In this document: positions 58,934-64,000 of the stretch, piece after piece | Position numbering within the stretch: the stretch's first letter is position 1 | Layout: every line of letters starts with the position of its first letter | Source of the DNA: DASVFB01 sp963766345 | GTDB lineage: Bacteria; Actinomycetota; Thermoleophilia; Gaiellales; Gaiellaceae | Length of the DNA stretch: 64,000 nt | Assembly: GCA_963766345.1 (NCBI GenBank) | Contig: CAVXZL010000011.1 | Location: forward strand, 1-64,000 | Direction of reading: 5' to 3' | Notes under the pieces: generated by a model | What the model saw: only the letters and a program-made list of their open reading frames with translations | What the model was told of the DNA's origin: nothing | Databases searched by the model: none | Program-made: the position numbers and the translations under genes

Positions 58934-58994
58934 CGCCGCGAGTACCAGGGATCGGGAGGCCGCCGAAGAGCGGCCTTCCTTTCGCGCTTGCATA

Positions 58995-59008
58995 CGAACA
59001 TACGTTCG
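58995..59008 (+). promoter_or_regulatory. LexA (SOS) box
   Basis: CGAACATACGTTCG matches the Gram-positive/actinobacterial LexA operator consensus CGAAC-N4-GTTCG at all outer positions. It lies 14 bp upstream of ATG 59023, where a bound repressor would block transcription of the nuclease gene. Confidence 0.8.
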
Positions 59009-59022
59009 CTTACGATCGCGGG

Positions 59023-60657
59023 ATGCAGCTCCGCCTCGACGCCGCGGACCGGCTCGTAGAGCTCGTCGAGGAGCGGCGCGGCGCCGTTCCCGTCGAGGAG
59101 GCGGCGCGCGCGCTCTTCGCGCTGCGGCACGTGCCGGAGGGGATGGCGCGGTCGCTCCTCGACGACGTCGTGCGCGACGACGCACGGCTCGCCTGGCGCG
59201 GAGGCTGCGTCGCCCTCGCGGTGTCGGAAGCGGAACGCGTGGCGCTCGAGGAGGCGTCGTTCTGCGTCGTCGACCTCGAGACGACGGGGCTCTCGCCGAG
59301 CCGCTCGCGGATCTGCGAGATCGGCGCGGCGCGCATCGAGGGTCTCGAGCTCGCCGACACGTTCCAGACGCTCGTCAACCCGCGCGAGCGGCTGCCGCTC
59401 CAGATCGCCGCGCTCACCGGCATCGACGACCGCGAGCTCAGGCGCGCGCCGAGCGCGGCGCTCGCCACGAGGCGCTTCGTCGCGTTTGCCGGCGACGCCG
59501 TGCTCGTGGCGCACAACGCGCGTTTCGACATCTCGTTCCTCGACGCGGCGGTGCTGCGGCTCGGCGACCGACGGCTCGCCGCTCCCGTCGTCGACACCGT
59601 GTGGCTCGCGCGCCGCGTGCTCGCGGGACGCCAGGCACGGTTCGGGCTCGCTTCGCTCGCGCAGTTCTTCGGAACGGGCACGCGGCCGTGCCATCGTGCG
59701 CTGCCGGATGCCGAGGCGACCGCGGAGATCCTGTTGCGCCTGATCGGTCTCGCGCAGGAGCGCGGCGCGCGTACGGTTGCGGATCTCGTCGAGCTCTCGG
59801 CGCCGCGCCGCCGCCGCGTCTACGGCAAGCGCTCGCTCGCCTTCGGCGCGCCGACGCTGCCGGGCGTCTACCTCTTCCGCGACGCGCACGGGCAGGTGCT
59901 GTACGTCGGCCGCGCCCGCGACCTTCGAGCGCGACTGCGCTCGTACTTCCGTTCCGAGCGGCAGCGTCCGTCGGTCGAGTCGGCGCTCGCCGCCGTGGAG
60001 TCGATCGAGTGGCGCGTCGTCGGCTCCGAGCTGGAAGCGGCGCTCCAGGAGCTGCGGCTGCTGCGGGAGCTGCGCCCGCCGGCGAACGCGCGCTCGACGC
60101 GGCCCGACCGCTACGTCTACCTGCGTGCGCGCGGCGACTCCGTCGTCGTCACGCAGAAGCCGACGCCGTACGGGCCGCTGAAGAGTCGACGCCGCGCCGG
60201 GCTTGCGGCGCGCGCGCTCGAGGCACACGAGCTCGAGCGCCCGCGCCTGGCCCTCCCGCGCCTGCGGCGCAAGCTCTCGTTCCACGCCGACGCGCTGCGC
60301 TACGAGGACGCGGCGCGCCTTCGGGATCGCATTGCCGCGGTCGAGGCTCTCGCCGCCGAGCTCGAGCGGCTGCAGCGGCTGCGCGCGACCGAGCTCTGCC
60401 TGCTCGTTCCCGCCGCGGAGAAGGGCTTTCGTCGGGCGTTCTTCGTCGCCTCCGGACGGGTTGCGGCAACGCGAACGATTGCAGCGGGCGCCGCGCTCGA
60501 GATCGAGGCCGGGCTCGCAGAGGCGCGGCGCGCCGAGCCGTCGCTCGCGCCCGAGGATGCCGACGAGCTGCTCGTCGTCGCGCAGTTCCTCCGGCGGCCG
60601 CCGCCAGAGCTCCGCGTCGTGACCTTCGACGAGCTGTCTCACCGCCGCGCCGCATAA
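59023..60657 (+). CDS. DEDDh exonuclease fused to UvrC-like GIY-YIG nuclease
   Basis: 544 aa. Residues about 1-80 are a small helical domain (FALRHVPEGMARSLLDDVVR). About 85-245 form a DNA polymerase III epsilon-like exonuclease: DLETTGLSPSRSRICEIGAA (D, E), HNARFDISFL (D) and CHRALPDAEATAEIL (H, D). About 275-360 is a GIY-YIG nuclease: LPGVYLFRDAHGQVLYVGRA, RDLRARLRSYF. Near 415-445 a UvrB/UvrC helical motif follows (FHADALRYEDAARLRDRIAA). The protein joins 3'-5' proofreading-type and UvrC/Cho-type incision activities, suggesting an excision-repair role. The LexA box supports damage induction. Confidence 0.92.
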   Translation: MQLRLDAADRLVELVEERRGAVPVEEAARALFALRHVPEGMARSLLDDVVRDDARLAWRGGCVALAVSEAERVALEEASFCVVDLETTGLSPSRSRICEIGAARIEGLELADTFQTLVNPRERLPLQIAALTGIDDRELRRAPSAALATRRFVAFAGDAVLVAHNARFDISFLDAAVLRLGDRRLAAPVVDTVWLARRVLAGRQARFGLASLAQFFGTGTRPCHRALPDAEATAEILLRLIGLAQERGARTVADLVELSAPRRRRVYGKRSLAFGAPTLPGVYLFRDAHGQVLYVGRARDLRARLRSYFRSERQRPSVESALAAVESIEWRVVGSELEAALQELRLLRELRPPANARSTRPDRYVYLRARGDSVVVTQKPTPYGPLKSRRRAGLAARALEAHELERPRLALPRLRRKLSFHADALRYEDAARLRDRIAAVEALAAELERLQRLRATELCLLVPAAEKGFRRAFFVASGRVAATRTIAAGAALEIEAGLAEARRAEPSLAPEDADELLVVAQFLRRPPPELRVVTFDELSHRRAA

Positions 60658-60667
60658 GCTGGAAGCG

Positions 60668-61582
60668 GTGACGCAGGTCGAGACGAGAACGGCGGTCTTC
60701 GCGGATCGCCTGGGCGAGGCCGTCGAGCGTCGTCGCAGCCAGCTCGTGCTCGGGCTCGACCCGGTGCTCGATCTCTTGCCGGTGGAGTTGCAAGGAGATG
60801 CGCTCGCCGGTCCGGCGTCGCGAGGCGATGCCGTCGCGCGCTTCTGCCGCGGCCTCATCGACGCAGCGGCGCCGTTCTGCGTCGCGGTCAAGCCGCAGCT
60901 CGCATTCTTCGAGGCGCTCGGCTCGCACGGTGTGCGTGCGTTCGAGGAGACGTGCACGTACGCGCGCGAGGCCGGGCTGCTCGTCATCGCCGATGCGAAG
61001 CGCGGTGACATCGGCTCGACCGCGCGCGCCTATGCCGCCGCCTACCTCGAGCCGCGCGACGGCGGCCCGCCTGTCGCCGACGCGATCACTCTCAATGCGT
61101 ATCTCGGCCGCGAGTCGGTCGAGCCGTTCCTCGCCGCGTGCAAGCGCGAGGGCGCGGGCATCTTCGTCGTCACGAAGACGTCGAACGCGGGCTCGGAAGA
61201 CGTGCAGGACCTGCGCCTGCGCGACGGCGAGATCGTGTGGCACCACGTCGCGCAACTCGCGCGTGAATGGGGCGAGGAGCTCGTCGGCGAGCGCGGTCTT
61301 TCCAGCGTCGGGCTCGTCATCGGCGCGACCTATCCGCGTGCCGTCGGCGAGGCCCGGCGCATGTGTCCGCAGCAGGTCCTCCTGCTTCCGGGGATCGGCG
61401 CGCAGGGTGCCGGCCCGGCTGAGGTCGCACGCGCGTTCACGAGCGGGCCGGCGAGCGCGCTCGTGGCCGTGTCGCGCGCCATCGACTACGCGTACCGCGC
61501 GCGCGGCGGCGACTGGCGAACGGCCGCCGGTGCCGAGGCCGCTCGCCTGCGCGACGAGATCCGCGCCGTCTCCGGTTGGTAA
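60668..61582 (+). CDS. pyrF: Orotidine-5'-phosphate decarboxylase, type 2
   Basis: 304 aa. LVLGLDPVLDLLP, VKPQLAFFEALGSHGVRAFE, catalytic DAKRGDIGSTARAYAAAYLE, FVVTKTSNAGSEDVQDL, LLLPGIGAQGAGPAEVARAF. The length and DAKRGDIGSTA motif mark the longer subfamily 2. Last step of UMP synthesis. GTG start, ten bp after the nuclease gene, so it may share its SOS-controlled transcript. Confidence 0.94.
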   Translation: MTQVETRTAVFADRLGEAVERRRSQLVLGLDPVLDLLPVELQGDALAGPASRGDAVARFCRGLIDAAAPFCVAVKPQLAFFEALGSHGVRAFEETCTYAREAGLLVIADAKRGDIGSTARAYAAAYLEPRDGGPPVADAITLNAYLGRESVEPFLAACKREGAGIFVVTKTSNAGSEDVQDLRLRDGEIVWHHVAQLAREWGEELVGERGLSSVGLVIGATYPRAVGEARRMCPQQVLLLPGIGAQGAGPAEVARAFTSGPASALVAVSRAIDYAYRARGGDWRTAAGAEAARLRDEIRAVSGW

Positions 61583-61595
61583 AGAAACGCTGGTA

Positions 61596-62717
61596 ATGAG
61601 AACGCTCGTCGTCGCAGCTCTTGCGGCGCTCGTCCTTGCCGCGCCCGCGCGCGCCGCGCATCCGCCCGCCGTCGACGCGCGAGCGTTCCTCGTCGTCGAC
61701 GGGAGGACCGGCGAAGTGCTCGCGGCACGCAATGCGCACGCGCGGGTGCCGATCGCGAGCGTGACGAAGCTGATGACCGTGCTCGTCGCGCTCGAGCATC
61801 TGAAGCTCGGCGACACGGTTTCCGTGAAACCGACGGCTGCGGGCGTCGGCGAGTCCTCGATCGGCCTCCGCGCGGGGGAGCGTCTCACGGTGCACGATCT
61901 GCTCGAGGGCGCGCTCATCCAGAGCGCAAACGACGCGGCGTACGCCCTCGCGGCCGCGGCCGGCGGTGGAGACGTCGCGAGCTTCGTGCGCGAGATGAAC
62001 GCGAAGTCCCGCGCGCTTCATCTCCGCGACACGCGCTACGTCCGGCCCGACGGGCTCGATGCGCCGGGCGAGTACTCGAGCGCCGCAGACGTGACGCGGC
62101 TCGCGCGCATCCTCATGCGCGAGCGCGCCGTGCGCGAGACCGTGAAGCTCCGCACCGCGGACATCGCGGGCGGGCGCGTCTTGCACACGTGGAATGACCT
62201 GCTCGGCTCCTTCCCGGGCCTCATCGGCGTGAAGACCGGTCATACCGGGGGTGCCGGCTGGTGCGAGGTCGCGGCCGTGCGAAGGCCGGGCGTGAGCGTC
62301 TACGCGACGATTCTCGGCAGCCCCTCGCGCGAGCAGCGGAACGCCGACCTGGCCGCGCTGCTCAGGTGGGGTCTGAGCCGATACCGTGTCGAGAGCGTGA
62401 TCGGGGAGGGACGGACGTATGCGTTCGCCGAGACCGGCTACGGCCGCGATCCGGTCCGTCTCGTCGCAGCGTCTCGCGCGCGGCGCGCGATCCGCGTCGA
62501 CCGGCCGCTCAGGGCTCGCGTCGTCGCAGCCTCGGCGGTCAGCCTGCCCGTGCGCGCAGGGCAGCGGCTCGGCACGATCCGCGTCTACGACGGCAAGCGC
62601 GTCCTCGCCGCACGGCCGCTTGTCGCCGCACGCGCAGTCTCGCGTCCCTCGCTCGCGGCGCGTGTCGGTTTCTACGCGCGGCGCACCGCGAAGCACATCT
62701 GGTCCTGGATCAGCTGA
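61596..62717 (+). CDS. dacF: D-alanyl-D-alanine carboxypeptidase (PBP5/DacF type)
   Basis: 373 aa. Signal peptide MRTLVVAALAALVLAAPARA. Serine S-x-x-K motif ASVTKLM, second motif SAN in IQSANDAAYALAA, third motif KTG in GVKTGHTGGAGWCEVAA. A C-terminal beta domain and an amphipathic terminal stretch (FYARRTAKHIWSWIS) may touch the membrane. It trims stem peptides of peptidoglycan outside the cell. ATG 61596. Confidence 0.93.
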   Translation: MRTLVVAALAALVLAAPARAAHPPAVDARAFLVVDGRTGEVLAARNAHARVPIASVTKLMTVLVALEHLKLGDTVSVKPTAAGVGESSIGLRAGERLTVHDLLEGALIQSANDAAYALAAAAGGGDVASFVREMNAKSRALHLRDTRYVRPDGLDAPGEYSSAADVTRLARILMRERAVRETVKLRTADIAGGRVLHTWNDLLGSFPGLIGVKTGHTGGAGWCEVAAVRRPGVSVYATILGSPSREQRNADLAALLRWGLSRYRVESVIGEGRTYAFAETGYGRDPVRLVAASRARRAIRVDRPLRARVVAASAVSLPVRAGQRLGTIRVYDGKRVLAARPLVAARAVSRPSLAARVGFYARRTAKHIWSWIS

Positions 62718-62718
62718 C

Positions 62719-63675
62719 TTGATCATCACGGTCACACTCAACGCCGCGCTCGACCGTTCGCTGACCGTCCCGAACTTCCAGCTCGGCCACCGGCATCGCG
62801 CAAGCGCGGCGTTCACGGCCGCCGGGGGGAAGGGGATCAACGTCGCGCGCGCGCTGAAGGCGCTCGACGTGCCGGTCGTCGCGACCGGTCTCGTGGGCGG
62901 ACGCACGGGTATCCGCATCGTCGAGGAGCTGACGGGCGAGGCGATCCTCAACGACTTCGTGCGCATCGCCCAGGAGTCGCGCACGTCGACGATGGTCGTC
63001 GACCCGACCGGCGGAACCTCGACGGAGATCTACGAGTGGGGTCCGCAGGTGAGCACCGACGAGATCCAGATGCTGCTCGAGAAGATCGCGTACCACGCGC
63101 GCGCCGCGGACACCGTCGTGCTCTCGGGGACGCTGCCGCGCGCCGTCGAGCCCGACTTCTACGCGACCGCGATCCGCGAGCTCAACCGCCGCCGCGTGCG
63201 GACGGTGCTCGACACCGAAGGTGAGCCGTTGCGACTCGGAGTCGAGGCCGAGCCGTGGCTCGTGTCGCCGAACCAGCGAGAGGCCGAAAGCCTCGTCGGG
63301 CAGGAGTTCCACGACGAGGAGGACTTCCTCATGGCGCTCGACGCGGTCGCGGAAGCCGGCGCGCGAAACGTGCTCATCGGCCACGGCGCCGGCGCCTTCG
63401 CGCTTCTCCGCGAAGACCGGCGCACTCACCGCTTCGAGGTCGGCATCCCGCGGCAGGAGCCGCTCGCACCTGCGGGCGCCGGCGACTCGATGCTCGCGGG
63501 GTACCTCGCTGCGCGTGTCGGAGAGCAGTCGCTCGAGGAGGCGCTGCGCTGCGCGGTCGCGACCGGCGCAGCGGCGACCCTCGCCGTGGGCGGCGGCCGT
63601 TTCGACGCGCGGGACGTGTCGCGGCTCGCGCAGGACGTGACCGTTCGTGCGGTCGAGGCGGTCACGACCTCCTGA
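62719..63675 (+). CDS. PfkB-family kinase, 1-phosphofructokinase type
   Basis: 318 aa. IITVTLNAALDRSLTVPNFQ at the N-terminus, GGKGINVARALKALDVPVVA, DTEGEPLRLG, SPNQREAESLVGQEF and the anion-hole/catalytic motif APAGAGDSMLAGYLA. N-x-A-x-D at the start and GGKG-x-N mark the LacC/FruK/PfkB sugar-phosphate group; 1-phosphofructokinase, tagatose-6-phosphate kinase and Pfk-2 cannot be separated by eye. TTG 62719 overlaps nothing upstream and begins two bases after dacF. Confidence 0.9.
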   Translation: MIITVTLNAALDRSLTVPNFQLGHRHRASAAFTAAGGKGINVARALKALDVPVVATGLVGGRTGIRIVEELTGEAILNDFVRIAQESRTSTMVVDPTGGTSTEIYEWGPQVSTDEIQMLLEKIAYHARAADTVVLSGTLPRAVEPDFYATAIRELNRRRVRTVLDTEGEPLRLGVEAEPWLVSPNQREAESLVGQEFHDEEDFLMALDAVAEAGARNVLIGHGAGAFALLREDRRTHRFEVGIPRQEPLAPAGAGDSMLAGYLAARVGEQSLEEALRCAVATGAAATLAVGGGRFDARDVSRLAQDVTVRAVEAVTTS

Positions 63676-63710
63676 GCCTGGGCCGTCAGGGGCCGGTGTT
63701 ACGATCGCCT

Positions 63711-64000
63711 ATGGCCGTCGAGCTCGATCCCGCGCAACTCGAACGGCTCCTCTCGCTCGAGCAGAAGTTCGCCAAGGAAGGGCTCACGTTCGACGACGTG
63801 CTGCTCGTGCCGGCGGAGTCGCACGTGCTGCCGAACGACGTCTCGACGGCGACGCGACTGACGCCGTCGATCCGGCTCGCGATTCCGGTCGTCTCCGCGG
63901 CGATGGACACCGTGACCGAGGCGCGCCTCGCGATCGCGCTCGCACGCGAGGGCGGCCTCGGCGTCATCCACCGCAATCTCTCGATCGCCGATCAGGTCGC
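63711..64000 (+). CDS. guaB: IMP dehydrogenase, N-terminal part (cut by window end)
   Basis: First 96 residues: KFAKEGLTFDDVLLVPAESH, VLPNDVSTATRLTPSIRLAI, PVVSAAMDTVTEARLAIALA, REGGLGVIHRNLSI are the canonical IMPDH barrel start. It continues past the window edge. IMPDH makes XMP, the committed step to GMP. Confidence 0.96.
   Translation, partial: MAVELDPAQLERLLSLEQKFAKEGLTFDDVLLVPAESHVLPNDVSTATRLTPSIRLAIPVVSAAMDTVTEARLAIALAREGGLGVIHRNLSIADQV

Overview
The window is high-GC, gene-dense bacterial DNA with overlapping ATGA/GTGA stop-start junctions, many GTG/TTG starts, genes in short operons, and tRNAs without encoded CCA. The gene set (HU, PyrE/PyrF, RNase PH, MurI, 4-hydroxyphenylpyruvate dioxygenase, UbiE-type methyltransferase, DUF6458, an RsiG-like short coiled coil) together with a complete type IV pilus locus suggests a deep-branching actinomycete such as a Thermoleophilia (Gaiellales/Solirubrobacterales-like) member. 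That placement is inference from gene content only.

Layout. 1-2.7 kb: a polar amino-acid ABC uptake operon (minus strand). 2.7-8.9 kb: a decayed mobile region. It holds an internally deleted insertion element that keeps both terminal inverted repeats, a hybrid sensor kinase whose N-terminal PAS part is out of frame, a frameshifted insertion element nested in the remnant of a related transposase, a 27-residue membrane peptide, a PRC-barrel protein, and the C-terminal remnant of a tyrosine recombinase pointing into tRNA-Thr(GGT). 8.9-12 kb: cupin/VOC pair, threonine dehydratase-like enzyme, tRNA-Tyr, geranylgeranyl-reductase-family oxidoreductase.

12-27.9 kb: the centrepiece. A minus-strand MshEN-domain protein with a well conserved c-di-GMP-binding motif, an RsiG-like coiled coil and an HD-GYP phosphodiesterase lie next to a plus-strand type IV pilus operon: PilX-like, PilT-1, a PilW-like pseudopilin with a large multidomain head, PilD, PilB, PilA, PilT-2, PilM, PilN, PilO, a SPOR-like PilP-position protein, PilV-like, PilC. 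I infer a c-di-GMP reading and degrading module attached to pilus control.

27.9-45 kb: an LspA homologue lacking one catalytic Asp, adenosine deaminase, glycosyltransferase plus flippase-like membrane protein, glycerate kinase, XseAB, a membrane-anchored coiled coil, a UbiE-type methyltransferase pair, proline dehydrogenase, FabL-type reductase, EamA and MFS transporters. 45-54 kb: HPPD, a CDF cation transporter with a duplicated cytoplasmic domain, a short FAH-like protein, AlkA-like glycosylase, GNAT, GST-like, rhodanese, GATase and DUF72 proteins. 54-64 kb: murI-rph-mgtC-rdgB, YihY, pyrE, hupB, an exonuclease/GIY-YIG fusion behind a LexA (SOS) box, pyrF, dacF, a 1-phosphofructokinase-type kinase and the start of guaB.

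Three copies of a 33-bp near-perfect palindrome lie in intergenic space near 32.6, 32.8 and 51.7 kb; one supplies the end of a gene.
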